Source: Leptospiraceae bacterium (GTDB taxonomy: Bacteria > Spirochaetota > Leptospiria > Leptospirales > Leptospiraceae). Taken from it: a stretch of 64,000 nucleotides of DNA. This document shows positions 19,236 to 28,874 of this stretch, piece by piece. Made by a program: the position numbers and the translations under genes. The DNA is taken from the NCBI GenBank assembly GCA_015075105.1, contig JABTUZ010000002.1, forward strand, positions 124,001 through 188,000, read 5' to 3'. The notes below the pieces were generated by a model that searched no databases, was not told where the DNA came from, and worked only from the letters and a program-made list of their open reading frames with translations. Position 1 is the stretch's first letter; each line of letters starts with the position of its first letter.

Positions 19236-20005
19236 AAATTTTGAAAACAGAAATTGCTTTTGTATTTCTGCTATTTTCCTCCTCAATTTCGGCAAATCCG
19301 ATATACCTTGGGATTGAACCGGCAAAATATCTTATTGGCGACTTCTCTCCAGAAAAATACTTTGAAGCTTACGAAGGACAAAAAGATAAAAAAGTTATCT
19401 ATCTCCGCAAAGACGTTATTCTCGCATTAAATAAGATGCTGCGTGATTTTGATAAGGAAAGAGAAAATAAAAGCAAACAAAATATTTTTCTTGTTTCTGG
19501 TTTTAGAAGTTTCTCTCACCAAAAAAATATTTGGGAAGGAAAATATCGTGGCGATATAAAAATGAGCACAAGTATAAAAGGCAAGACTCCAGAAGAAAAA
19601 ATTTTTTTAATTCTTCAATACTCCAGTGCTCCCGGAACTTCCAGACACCACTGGGGAACAGATTTCGATATCAATGTATTAAGAAATGATTATTACGAAA
19701 AAAATGGACATGGAGAATATTTGTACAATTGGCTAAAAAAAAATGCTGCTAAATATGGATTTTGTCAGCCTTACAACGAATATTATAAAAGAAATAATGC
19801 AGGCTACTTAGAAGAAAAATGGCACTGGTCTTACGCTCCAATAGCAAATCAATTATTGAAAGACTGGGTCCATTACAACAGCAACTCATTTTTAAAATAT
19901 TCAGGAAGATTTTTGGCTTCAGAATATTTAAAAGAGTTACCCTATGAATATGTAGTTTCTGTAAACAAAGAATGCAATGAAATCAAAACAAATCATTTCT
20001 ATTAA
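19211..20005 (+). CDS. M15 family D-alanyl-D-alanine carboxypeptidase (VanY-like), secreted
   Basis: A signal sequence precedes the mature protein (ends near SISANP). The M15 zinc motif is [10 protein letters not shown]: His146 and Asp153 are the likely ligands. A second motif, EKWHWSY, carries the catalytic Glu and third zinc ligand. The [10 protein letters not shown] segment upstream is also typical. The family removes the terminal D-Ala of peptidoglycan stem peptides in the periplasm. The gene overlaps the upstream and downstream genes by 25 and 29 nt, which points to translational coupling. Confidence 0.88.
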   Translation: METNNTLLKILKTEIAFVFLLFSSSISANPIYLGIEPAKYLIGDFSPEKYFEAYEGQKDKKVIYLRKDVILALNKMLRDFDKERENKSKQNIFLVSGFRSFSHQKNIWEGKYRGDIKMSTSIKGKTPEEKIFLILQYSSAPGTSRHHWGTDFDINVLRNDYYEKNGHGEYLYNWLKKNAAKYGFCQPYNEYYKRNNAGYLEEKWHWSYAPIANQLLKDWVHYNSNSFLKYSGRFLASEYLKELPYEYVVSVNKECNEIKTNHFY

Positions 20006-22646
20006 ACTCTTCAGAAAGTTAGTAATCTTTATTTTCTTTGTAACTTCTTCTGCAATTTTTTCAGGAGAATTTTCAGGTTGGGATGTTGGAAAATCTACAA
20101 GTACATTATTCATCGAAGGTAGAAAAGTTTTTGAAACTTCAAGAAAGTTCAGTTCCCCTGAATTTTTAAATGAAAACCAGAAGATTGATTTTTCTTTTTA
20201 TCTTACAGATTATTATCTTCGAAAAGAAGATAAAGAAGGAATCGCAAATGTAATTTTTTTTCTTCGGAGCGAAAAAGGAGATTACAAACTTGCAGATTAT
20301 TTTATTTCCTCGTTGTGGAGAATGAAAAAAAATGATATTGATGGAGCCAAAAAAAAGCTAAACGAATTCATCGAAATATCTACAGACAATTACCAAAAAG
20401 CTTTAGCTTCTCAGATAATAAATAGTTTTACTCAAAAAAACAATCCTCCAAAGTTAGATGAATCTCCAGAAAAGTTAATTTGTACAAGAAACCAAAATTA
20501 CTATTCTTTGTGTAGATTTCTTAAATTAAAACACCAGATAGACCAACTTAGTCATGAGAGTAATAACCGACATAGGGACTATTTGAATTTAGATAGAATT
20601 CTTGCTCCATTTTTTGAAGAGTATATCTTGAATTATCCTCACCTTATTCATTGGATTGTGCCTGAATTATCAGAGAAATTAGCCTATTTGGGTTTTGCAA
20701 ACGAAGCCATTCACTTTCAAAATATAGTTCTTCAAAAAGAGCAGATGACCGGGACAGCGAAAATTTCTACTTACGAAAAAATTTCATTCTATCAAATGCT
20801 TAATGGAAATTTGCTTAATGCCGAAGAAATTTTGCACCAAGCAATTCGTTTATCAGTAACAAAATCTATAGAAGAAAAAAATCAAATTTATTTGAAGTTA
20901 GGTGCTATTGCATATATTAGAAAAGACTATAGGCAATCATTAAATTATTATATGAATCTTGATTTTAAAAAATGGGATAAGACGATTTATAATCCTTTTC
21001 GATTTGAACCAATTTCTATTAATGAAGCAAAAGACTTGATTTCAGTTTCAATCTGGAAAGTTCGTGGGCCAGTTAAGGCAATTAAAGCACTCAAACTTAT
21101 TCAAAAATCCAATAAAAAATTAGACGAAGAAGAATTGCTCATTCGAACCCGAATAGCACAAATTATATTCCCAGATAAACCAGAGACCGCAGAAAAATTA
21201 GCCGACGAAATTATTTATACGGCTCAAAGTAGAGGTTGGAAAAGAGCCGAATACGCTGGGACTTTACTGCAAGGGTATATTCATATTATAAATAAAAATT
21301 ACAGAAAATCAGTAATCCATTTTACAAAAAGCTATGGAATCCTTGGAGAAAGTAACCCTGAAATGATATCTGAAAGAATTCGACTTAGTGGTATTATTTC
21401 AGCACACATAGCGTCAGGTGAAAGTGCTCCAATTGAAAAATTGCTTCTTACTCTAATAAAATATTTACGAACAGAGCTATTGAACGATGATCTTTCAATA
21501 ATCAAGTATTACTTGGATTTGCGATTTGACTACGAATCTTTGATAAAAAAATCTATTACCTATTTATCAGATACAAAAAATTACTCTTCCTTGTTAAAAC
21601 TTTTATATTCTACAAACAAAGCCAATTATTTTCTCTCTGGAATCAATTCAAAAGGAGTTCTTCAAATTCCTTTTGTTTCAAGAAGAATGAGTTTGTACTA
21701 CACTTTTCGACCCAAAGATGAAAAGAATTTTTTTTCGAACATTCAAGATAAATTAAGAAAGCAAGAATTTGAAAAAGGTGTGGAATTGTTCGATGACTAT
21801 GAGGACACAATATTTTCACATATAAAAAATCCGATCCTTGCCGGATTTGCTTATCAAAAAGAAATTTATTTATTTTTTTATCTTCCTGAAAAAACTTCAG
21901 ATTCTCACTGGAAGTTGGTTAAATTTACTTCCTCAGATTACAAAGGAAATGCATACAACAATGCTCTGATAGAATTTTCTGAACAAGTTCCACAAGACAA
22001 GGTACTTCAAATTTACTTTAATTCTATTGGTATAGATATTCATCAATATCTAAGATCAAAAAGAAATAAACAATATAGCTTGTTTCATAATTTTTCTATA
22101 GCAGGGGGAAAAAATAAACAAGAAATTACGAACCTTACCCCAATTGCCATACTCCCAAACAATAAACCAGTTTTAGGAGTTCAAAATTATTCTATCGCCA
22201 ATTTTGAAGGCACAAAAACATTCAATGAGAAACATAGACTGCATATATGGAATTTTCAAGGAGCAAAAAAAGATTCTGATTCTTTAGGAATTGAAAACTA
22301 TTACTGGACAACAAATAATAAAGAATTCATCTCGTTTAAAAAAATGCAAAGGAGATTGGATGCAAGGATTTCTCCTAACGCATTAATTTTTACATCGGAC
22401 ACTTTAAAAAAATCTTTTTGGGATTCATTGTCAGGTGATTTTTATCCATTTTGTGATTTTTGGTTTAGAAAAGGTGTTGATACAATTTACTATATTCCTT
22501 CACTAAATTTTGAAAATGAAAAACATATCAAACTTATAAAGATTCTCTCTTCTCCATTAAACTCTTCAGAAGAGTTGTACAAAATTTCCGTAAATAGCAA
22601 ATCTATTAGTGATGATATAATTTTAATTCAATCTACTTTAAAATAA
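19977..22646 (+). CDS. Secreted TPR-like protein with degenerate CHAT-type C-terminus
   Basis: The 889-residue protein has a signal sequence (ending near SAIFSGEF). Residues ~50-560 are helical and repeat-like, with TPR-type pairs (for example YLKLGAIAYIRKDYRQSLNYY). The last ~300 residues follow the order of a CHAT caspase-like domain: AGFAYQKEIYLFFYLPE, a LHIWNFQG strand in the place of LHIATHG, and LIFTSDT where active proteins have an S-A-C. The catalytic His and Cys therefore seem absent. This fold call is inference from pattern order. It is the last gene of the cluster, overlapping the M15 gene by 29 nt. Confidence 0.75.
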   Translation: MKSKQIISIKLFRKLVIFIFFVTSSAIFSGEFSGWDVGKSTSTLFIEGRKVFETSRKFSSPEFLNENQKIDFSFYLTDYYLRKEDKEGIANVIFFLRSEKGDYKLADYFISSLWRMKKNDIDGAKKKLNEFIEISTDNYQKALASQIINSFTQKNNPPKLDESPEKLICTRNQNYYSLCRFLKLKHQIDQLSHESNNRHRDYLNLDRILAPFFEEYILNYPHLIHWIVPELSEKLAYLGFANEAIHFQNIVLQKEQMTGTAKISTYEKISFYQMLNGNLLNAEEILHQAIRLSVTKSIEEKNQIYLKLGAIAYIRKDYRQSLNYYMNLDFKKWDKTIYNPFRFEPISINEAKDLISVSIWKVRGPVKAIKALKLIQKSNKKLDEEELLIRTRIAQIIFPDKPETAEKLADEIIYTAQSRGWKRAEYAGTLLQGYIHIINKNYRKSVIHFTKSYGILGESNPEMISERIRLSGIISAHIASGESAPIEKLLLTLIKYLRTELLNDDLSIIKYYLDLRFDYESLIKKSITYLSDTKNYSSLLKLLYSTNKANYFLSGINSKGVLQIPFVSRRMSLYYTFRPKDEKNFFSNIQDKLRKQEFEKGVELFDDYEDTIFSHIKNPILAGFAYQKEIYLFFYLPEKTSDSHWKLVKFTSSDYKGNAYNNALIEFSEQVPQDKVLQIYFNSIGIDIHQYLRSKRNKQYSLFHNFSIAGGKNKQEITNLTPIAILPNNKPVLGVQNYSIANFEGTKTFNEKHRLHIWNFQGAKKDSDSLGIENYYWTTNNKEFISFKKMQRRLDARISPNALIFTSDTLKKSFWDSLSGDFYPFCDFWFRKGVDTIYYIPSLNFENEKHIKLIKILSSPLNSSEELYKISVNSKSISDDIILIQSTLK

Positions 22647-22762
22647 TATTATATATGGCATACTTGCAAAAATTCTTTCATGGAAATATATAAAATCCAA
22701 TACTCAAAGAAAACCAAATTTACTAGTGGTACCCAGTGCAACGCAAGGGCTTGACAGTAGTG

Positions 22763-24358
22763 TCATATATTCTTTAGATCTTCGATTAGTTTTTCAATAG
22801 TTTCTTTTGCACCTTCAGGGGTTGCAGCTACTCGTATATGGCTTTCCAATCTGGTAAGTGAAAAAACTTTCTTTACGTTGTCAGTCAAATTTGTAACAAT
22901 AAGTGACCCTCCCCTTCTTGTAAGCCAGCCTTCAATTTGAATCAAAGCTCCAATAGCAGATGAATCTATATGGTGTGCCTTGGACATATTGAATATTACA
23001 AATCTATATCCTTCTTCCATTTGCTTCTGAATCATTGCCTTTAAATCTGGGCAATTGTACAAATCTATATCCCCGGGAATTGAGTGTTCAAAAATTCTGT
23101 TGTGAACATCTACTCCTTCAAGATCAATTATTTCAGTGCGTCGTCTATGCAAATCAGCTCCATCTGCCATAAGTTGTTTACTGACAGTTGAAGAATAATC
23201 TTTTAGCCTTGTCTCTATAGATTTTAAACGATTTAGAACTGGAGTTAAAGAGTCCGGAGATATAGAAAGATTTTGCTCAATTTTCACAATCATCCTATGA
23301 ATGACTTCTTTTGCTGCATCAGGATTTTTTCCTGCACTAAATCTAGATGCTTCAATCATAGCTTTTGCTGATCTTGAAATAAGTGTTTCCGTTAAAACAT
23401 CCGGGTCGAAAGCAGAAGACTTTGCTGCAAGTTTTTGATCAATATTTCCCTTCACTGTTTCAAAAGACATATTTTGCAGTATATTGTAATAAGATACATC
23501 AACAGAAGCTAGGGCTCCTGCTTTTGCTATTTTAGCTGGATCAGTCTCACAATTGATTACAAAATTTCGGATGTCATCAGAACGTACATCCCCTGCTTGA
23601 ATTGTTAATACGTTTCCGTCTAACGTATATGGAATGTCATTCAATAATTCAACAAAATTCAACCCTTCAGGAAAGGTAATTTTTATTTCAACTGCCTGAC
23701 CGTATAATGCTCCAATATCTCCGAATTCTTTGAAGAATATTTCAGGTGCTTCTTCGGGGTTTGCAATAAAATAAAAATTTCCGCCTCCGGCAACCGAAAT
23801 TTCTCTAAGAGTTTCTTCGCTAAAATCATCTCCTACGCCTATCGCAGTAGTAGAAATATTTCTTCCAAGATGATCTGCTGCAATTTTTTTTAATTGAGCT
23901 GGGTCTTTGATTCCAAGAGTTGCTTGACCATCAGTTAAAAGAATAAGCCTTCTATAGGAATTTGGGATGGGAGCAGATTCCACTGCTCTTAACGTCTGAA
24001 GCCACCCACCACTCAAGTTTGTGGAAGTGCCCACTTGAATACTTCGCAATTTATCAACAATCATACCTTTGTCGGTTAGCTTTGTTAATGGCTGAATAAT
24101 TTGAACATCCGCAGAATAGGCAATAATTGCAACATAATCATTTCTAGTAAGCCAATTGACAAGGTATGAAGCCGCCTCAATAGTAGAGTCCATTTTTTCA
24201 CCTTTCATAGACCAACTTTTATCTATCGCAAGCCCTATAACTAAAGGAGGTCGCTGAGTCATAGCGTTTGCTGGTGTTTTCAGTCTTACCAAAAGATGGT
24301 TGCTTTCTTTGCCGGTAGATAATACAGGATATTTTTCAAATTTGATCTCGAGTTTCAT
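22763..24358 (-). CDS. VWA domain protein fused to a STAS (anti-anti-sigma) domain
   Basis: The 531-residue protein has an N-terminal von Willebrand A domain with MIDAS residues DKSWS (Asp46), the GTSTNLSGG threonine and LLTDGQATLG. Residues ~200-400 resemble the helical and beta regions after VWA in bacterial Ca-activated-channel-like proteins. The final ~110 residues are a STAS domain: IPGDIDLYNCPDLK, FNMSKAHHIDSSAIGAL, where Ser466 aligns with the SpoIIAA phosphorylation site. No signal peptide is seen, so it is cytoplasmic. A GG-rich ribosome-binding site (AAAAAGG) precedes the ATG. The gene converges with the TPR/CHAT-like gene and stands alone. Confidence 0.85.
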   Translation of the reverse strand: MKLEIKFEKYPVLSTGKESNHLLVRLKTPANAMTQRPPLVIGLAIDKSWSMKGEKMDSTIEAASYLVNWLTRNDYVAIIAYSADVQIIQPLTKLTDKGMIVDKLRSIQVGTSTNLSGGWLQTLRAVESAPIPNSYRRLILLTDGQATLGIKDPAQLKKIAADHLGRNISTTAIGVGDDFSEETLREISVAGGGNFYFIANPEEAPEIFFKEFGDIGALYGQAVEIKITFPEGLNFVELLNDIPYTLDGNVLTIQAGDVRSDDIRNFVINCETDPAKIAKAGALASVDVSYYNILQNMSFETVKGNIDQKLAAKSSAFDPDVLTETLISRSAKAMIEASRFSAGKNPDAAKEVIHRMIVKIEQNLSISPDSLTPVLNRLKSIETRLKDYSSTVSKQLMADGADLHRRRTEIIDLEGVDVHNRIFEHSIPGDIDLYNCPDLKAMIQKQMEEGYRFVIFNMSKAHHIDSSAIGALIQIEGWLTRRGGSLIVTNLTDNVKKVFSLTRLESHIRVAATPEGAKETIEKLIEDLKNI

Positions 24359-24528
24359 GTGACCTTTTTCAAATGTTTAGATACCAATTGCAATCAGAAT
24401 AATGTATTTATAGGCTGATTTTAAAAATTATTTAGTGTATGTCTATAGCTTGGCATATTTTTATCGTAGCGAAAATCTTTCGCTTTGTTTTTTTTGAAGT
24501 TTTTTCTTCTTTTTTTTAGTTTTTCTTC

Positions 24529-24993
24529 TTATTCGTCAGGTTTTTGTCGTATCAGCCTATTGTAGCGGGTCGTTTTTCTCTTGGAGAGGTAGGCTCCCCC
24601 CGCAATCGTGGTTACCGGGGTGGGAACTCCATTCTCGAAGAATCTGGTGAGGAGAATTATGTCCCATTCGGCAAGGTCAAGCACTAACAGAAGAGTAAAA
24701 AGAGCGGTCTTTGTGGTGCCAAGCCAGTCTGCAAGAATGCCAAGCTCAATCCAGTCATCGTTATTTGGGGTAAAATTCTTCTTCTGCAAATTTTGTCCGA
24801 CTTCTTGGTAAGCCTTTTTCACCCTCTCCATCTTCTCAAAAGTACCCCAAAGAATCACGTTTCTGTATCTATTCAACAGTGCGTGCAAATATTTTCGTCT
24901 CGAAAAACCTGTCGTTCTTCTATTAAACTCGTCCATGTATTTTGCCGGAACAAGCAAGCTCGATTGTGTTTCTACATATTTTTGTGGATTCAT
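24529..24993 (-). CDS. DUF1564 family protein, copy B
   Basis: The 154-residue protein begins at ATG 24993 with AAGGAG 6 nt upstream; an in-frame extension to 25050 is not needed. It is close to 95% identical to copy C by eye, with the same family motifs (SSLLVPAKYM, LLNRYRNVILW, YQEVGQNLQKKNF, DDWIELG, LFTLLLVLDLAEWD). The near-identity points to a recent duplication or gene conversion. Function unknown. It is preceded by the repeat array at 25156-25560. Confidence 0.87.
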   Translation of the reverse strand: MNPQKYVETQSSLLVPAKYMDEFNRRTTGFSRRKYLHALLNRYRNVILWGTFEKMERVKKAYQEVGQNLQKKNFTPNNDDWIELGILADWLGTTKTALFTLLLVLDLAEWDIILLTRFFENGVPTPVTTIAGGAYLSKRKTTRYNRLIRQKPDE

Positions 24994-25620
24994 AAATTTC
25001 TCCTTAAAGTAAATTTTTCTACTCTCCTTTATAAGGTAAAAAAATATCACGATAGAAATAAAATTTTTGCAATTTTAAAAAATTTTTTTTAGTTTTTACA
25101 GAAAAAGTCCCAAATCTGCACTAAATGTGTAATCTTTTTTTAATCCCCCAAAAAAGTGGAGTTCCCACATTTTCGCACGAAAAGTGTAAGATCTGCACTT
25201 AACGCGAAATTTCAAAAACTCTACTAAAGCTCAAAACCTCATCCTAAAAGATAAACGTATTTGCAAAGATTCTACCTCCACTATTTCCAACCTCAGACTT
25301 CAAGCATCAGTCCTCCGAATTGGAGATCCCACATTTTTGCGTGAAAGGTGAACAATTGGTATAAAACATGCACTTTACTTAAAAGAGTGGAGATCCCACA
25401 TTTTTGCACGAAAAGAGCAAAATCTGAACTAAAAGCGAAATACTAAAAACTATACTAAAGCTCAAAATCTCTATCTACAAGATAAACCAAATTAAAAAAA
25501 TCATAACTCATCTATTTCAGTCCTCGGGTTTTTCGTCTTCTGTCCTCCGAATTAGAGTTTCCACCAAATAAGTCTGAAATCAAATACTTAAAGAATATAA
25601 AACTTCAGGATTAAAAGTAA
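24994..25620 (-). repeat. DUF1564-associated modular repeat array, copy B (duplicated modules)
   Basis: Upstream of DUF1564-B, R1 motifs occur at about 25156-25186, 25320-25350 and 25387-25416. R2 modules occur twice (about 25190-25322 and 25417-25560), the second diverged, so R2-R1 units seem to have been duplicated here. The gene-proximal 130 nt match copy A, including a TTATTTCTATCGTGATAT segment, and the last 30 nt match copies C and D. No open reading frame is apparent. Confidence 0.8.
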
Positions 25621-25851
25621 ACGCTAACAGATAAAATTTTAAAACTAATCGAAGACTTAAGTGAGAAGAATAATAAGAAAGTTATTTCTTTTATTAAAAA
25701 TCTTCAACCGGAGAAAAAAGATATATCTGAGTTGACACATAAATGGGGAAAGTTGCGAAAAAAATATACAGGGACTATAAGCGATAGCACTTTAAATGAA
25801 ATTATGACAGCGATTTACGAAGCAAAGGGAAAAAAATATGGTATGGATTGA
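25621..25851 (+). pseudogene. 5'-truncated small ORF remnant, antitoxin-like
   Basis: An open frame of 76 codons ends at a TGA (25849-25851) but has a TAA just before its first codon and no usable start until an internal TTG or ATG. The translation is charged and helical, with segments KLIEDLSEKNNKK, SFIKNLQPEKKD and SELTHKWGKLRKKY. It has the size of a small antitoxin or accessory protein and ends near residues AKGKKYGMD. It lies directly at the end of repeat array B. I take it as a remnant whose 5' end was lost. Confidence 0.5.
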
Positions 25852-25874
25852 ATCAAAAAAAGTAAAATGAACAT

Positions 25875-26768
25875 CTATTCTCCCGTAAGGTAGATTATAT
25901 CTGCGATTGAAGAGTTATCCTCTGAAAATTGAAAACCTTTTTTTCTGAACATAGAAACAGTAAGAACTTTTAGTCCCATTTTTTGAAGCCTGTAAGTTAC
26001 TCCCATTCTGTTGTCGCTATGAACCCTACCGTTGATATGGACAAGTTTTTTACCACGAGTTTTACATTCTGTGTAAATTGAATCTGCCATTGCAGAATCC
26101 CAGAGAGCTTGTGCATAAAGAAAATTTTTTTTATCTAGTTTTAAGTTATGTACGGGTAAAAAAGACAAAATTTTTTTTTCATATTCTGGAGTTATATTTT
26201 CTTGGATTTGGTTTAGAGGAGGGATGTATTTTCTTGACTCTTTAGGGAGCTTCCACAATTCTTCTAAACCCTTTCTCGAAACCAAATTCGCATAACGTCT
26301 CGGCACATTTGAAGCAATTACAGGGATTTGTTTTTCTTTTGCAAAAAAAATAATTGGTCCATAGTGAGCCTTTAAACTATTCCAATTTCTAATTTCATGA
26401 AAAAGGTTCCCTTCTTTCACAAATCCTAATAAAAATTCGTCTAATACTATCTGTTGGTCTTTTTCAAACATTTCAAAAGAAATAGAAAACTGCATCTTAT
26501 CACTTAGAAATTTTATAAGTTTTAGTTTTTCGGCATGACCTATAGCATCGTCGTGCTCTTCACCTAAAATGAGAATATCGTTATCAATAAACTTTTTCTC
26601 AATTTGTAAAAACTCAATTTTTTGTTTTAGAGAGGTATCAAAAATATAGGGAAATATATTTTCTGCGTAAACAGGAATAGAAAAGAAAAATACAATACTT
26701 GCTACAAAGGAAAAATTCTTTTTTAAAAAACTAAAAAAAATCCTAAACTTAGGATTTAATACTATCAT
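25875..26768 (-). CDS. ChaN-like haem-binding/Tiki-superfamily protein
   Basis: The 297-residue protein is read from ATG 26768. It has a hydrophobic N-terminal segment (about 15-38) that may be a signal sequence. The ILGEEHDDAIGHAEKLK motif, the SFEMFEKDQQ motif and the conserved HYGPIIFFAKEKQIPVIASNVPRRY region match ChaN (DUF399). Members bind haem or act on peptides in the Tiki family. It would act in the periplasm or at the membrane. It stands alone upstream of fcpA on the minus strand, 79 nt apart. A weaker TTG start lies 7 codons earlier. Confidence 0.8.
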   Translation of the reverse strand: MIVLNPKFRIFFSFLKKNFSFVASIVFFFSIPVYAENIFPYIFDTSLKQKIEFLQIEKKFIDNDILILGEEHDDAIGHAEKLKLIKFLSDKMQFSISFEMFEKDQQIVLDEFLLGFVKEGNLFHEIRNWNSLKAHYGPIIFFAKEKQIPVIASNVPRRYANLVSRKGLEELWKLPKESRKYIPPLNQIQENITPEYEKKILSFLPVHNLKLDKKNFLYAQALWDSAMADSIYTECKTRGKKLVHINGRVHSDNRMGVTYRLQKMGLKVLTVSMFRKKGFQFSEDNSSIADIIYLTGE

Positions 26769-26847
26769 AAACTTTGTAAGCCTACTCAAACAAATAGCCG
26801 GGAGTTTAGTCCCCCGGCGTATATATAATTGAAAGAGATTGTCCCTA

Positions 26848-27762
26848 TTAAGGAGTTACAGAGATTACTTCGTCTCTATTCACTAAATTTACGATATGTT
26901 TGTATTCAGCAGAATTTTTTCCGTATTTTAATTCGGTTGCTCTAAGCAAATGAACGTTCTTCTTATATCTGAATTTAAACATTTGATCTTCAGAACCACC
27001 ACCGTATTTTCTAATCATATTTTCTTCAAAAGCGTAGCAGCTTGCAAGATATTTATGAGCAGGGTATTCTTTCTCGTTATCATCAATTTCTAAGTAAAGC
27101 TCAAGAATAGGAATACACTGTGGAAGATTTTGCAAGTCGTATTCAGCAATGATCCAAGCCCTATAAACATCAGATAGTAGTCTTTTGTATTCAGCTCTTT
27201 CTCTTAAATCAGGATTTGTGATTTCATCTAAGTGATTAATTGCTTTTGTAAAATAAGAAACTGCTTGTTGTTTTGCAGTTAATTTTTCTCTTGCAACGAT
27301 TCTTTCTTCTTTTGTTTTTCTATCAATTTTTTGCCAGTACCATTTCTCATCCAAACGTTTCTTTTCAGCTTCGTCTTTTCTGAATTGTTCAACACTTTCT
27401 CGCATTTTTAAAATAGTATTCATTCCGGATTGATAATTTGACAAAGCCAATCTGAATTTATTGTTTGCGAAAGATTTGGACAATTGGTGTAGCTCTTGGA
27501 AAGCCTTGTGATAACCTTTGAAGTCAGGATTCTTCCAAAGAGCTTCGTCTTTTTGAACTTTGTCTTTTAAAGTCTTCTGCTCAGGAGAAAGCTCCTTATC
27601 GTTATCTTCTGGAACTAATTCACCTTTCAAAAGCTCATCTTTTGGCTGATCCCCTGTTTGAGGATTTTGTCCCTGCGGATTTCCTTGTGGTTGGTTTTGA
27701 GCAAAAAGCCCAATCAATCCAAAGGAAAGAAAAATAATGAAAAATATTTTTGTCATCTTCAT
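26848..27762 (-). CDS. fcpA: Flagellar coiling protein A
   Basis: The 304-residue protein has a cleavable signal peptide (ends near GLFAQ), a Gln/Asn/Pro-rich linker to about residue 35, then a long helical region. The segments [41 protein letters not shown] and [10 protein letters not shown] closely match what I recall of Leptospira FcpA. FcpA is a flagellar sheath protein that lies on the periplasmic filament and gives it its coiled shape, needed for translational motility. The ATG at 27762 is chosen for AAGG about 8 nt upstream, over a GTG three codons earlier. The gene appears monocistronic. Confidence 0.87.
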   Translation of the reverse strand: MKMTKIFFIIFLSFGLIGLFAQNQPQGNPQGQNPQTGDQPKDELLKGELVPEDNDKELSPEQKTLKDKVQKDEALWKNPDFKGYHKAFQELHQLSKSFANNKFRLALSNYQSGMNTILKMRESVEQFRKDEAEKKRLDEKWYWQKIDRKTKEERIVAREKLTAKQQAVSYFTKAINHLDEITNPDLRERAEYKRLLSDVYRAWIIAEYDLQNLPQCIPILELYLEIDDNEKEYPAHKYLASCYAFEENMIRKYGGGSEDQMFKFRYKKNVHLLRATELKYGKNSAEYKHIVNLVNRDEVISVTP

Positions 27763-27995
27763 TTTAAACACCTTGTTATCTCTTTCAATAATTTAAAAGA
27801 ATAGAAATACAAATTCCACTCTTCCTTAAAAATATCGGTTTTAATCACATTAAGATAAACCCGTCTTTTAAGTAAAAATATAAATTTTTTAAAAATTAAT
27901 TTATTTGCGAAGGGACATAATCTTTACCCTTTTTTAAAATATAGTACTGCAATTAGTTTGGCTATTTCTTTATTGGCATTAATTATAGAAATTGT

Positions 27996-28874
27996 ATGAA
28001 ATTGACGGAACATTTAGCTATTAGGGAAGGAAAATCGTCATGCCTTATTTGTGGAGGAGTTGGATTTACCCTTGAGCACAATATTCCAGGCTCAAAAAGT
28101 AGTGTTTTGAGTATTTGTAATTGCACCTCTACTGAATGCTTAAAGTGTGAATCAAAGGGTAGGCCACCATATTTAGCTTACGACAAAGCGATTGAAAAAA
28201 TGATTCCTTGTTTTTGCCATAAAGTTCGCATAGAATTGAATAGACTGGAAGAATTGATGCAAAAGTCCAATATCCCTGCGAGGTACAGGTATAAATTTCT
28301 TTCTGATATAGATTTGAGCGATAAAAACAATTTAACTCTTTTCGCTGCCCACGACTGGGCAAACTCTCTCATCTTGCACTTGAATGATTTTGAGTATTGG
28401 GAAAAAAATAATCAAGAAAAAAAAGGAATGTATTTATGGGGGGGAACAGGCTCAGGGAAAACTCTTCTTGCCTGCGTTATCCTAAATGAATTGATATTTC
28501 GTTATGGAGTAGAATGTCGCTATGTAAAAATCAACATGGATTTTTTGGATGCGTTGAAAGACACTTATCAAAGAGACAGTGAATTTCATGGAAAAGAAAG
28601 ATCGATTCTGTTAGACTTTACACAGGTAGAGGTTTTAGTTCTAGATGATTTTGGAGTTCAAAAAGACACAGAATGGGCTTTGTCAAAACTGTATGACCTA
28701 ATTGATGCAAGATACGAAGAAGAAAAGCTTACCCTCCTAACGTCCAATTCTTCTATTTCAGATTGGAAAGAAAAAGGTTTTGGCAGAATTTATTCCAGAC
28801 TCTATGAGATGACTAGAGAATTACATTTAGACTGTCAAGATTATAGATTGAGATTTCAATATGAACCCGGATAA
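27996..28874 (+). CDS. DnaC/IstB-like AAA+ ATPase with N-terminal cysteine cluster
   Basis: The 292-residue protein has a Cys-rich N-terminus (CLICGG near residue 17, CNCTS, CLKC, CFCH) that probably binds zinc. An AAA+ domain follows: Walker A GGTGSGKT near residue 150, Walker B VLVLDDFG and sensor-1 TSNSS, in the layout of DnaC/IstB helicase loaders. It may load the replicative helicase. It is followed by folK with a 14-nt overlap, so it heads a small operon with folK and panB. No transposase is nearby, so a role as an IS21 helper is unlikely. Confidence 0.8.
   Translation: MKLTEHLAIREGKSSCLICGGVGFTLEHNIPGSKSSVLSICNCTSTECLKCESKGRPPYLAYDKAIEKMIPCFCHKVRIELNRLEELMQKSNIPARYRYKFLSDIDLSDKNNLTLFAAHDWANSLILHLNDFEYWEKNNQEKKGMYLWGGTGSGKTLLACVILNELIFRYGVECRYVKINMDFLDALKDTYQRDSEFHGKERSILLDFTQVEVLVLDDFGVQKDTEWALSKLYDLIDARYEEEKLTLLTSNSSISDWKEKGFGRIYSRLYEMTRELHLDCQDYRLRFQYEPG

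Noticed and set aside
24468-24495. AGCGAAA/TTTCGCT hairpin with a T-run
   Set aside because: It points to the plus strand, where no upstream gene ends; read on the minus strand there is no U-run. It may be chance or a relic.
24793-25092. Antisense frame of 99 codons over DUF1564-B, also seen at copies C and D
   Set aside because: It recurs only because the nucleotide sequence of the copies is conserved; it has no start signal.
27996-28874. IstB helper of an IS21 element
   Set aside because: No istA-like gene or IS ends nearby; the gene overlaps folK in an operon with panB.
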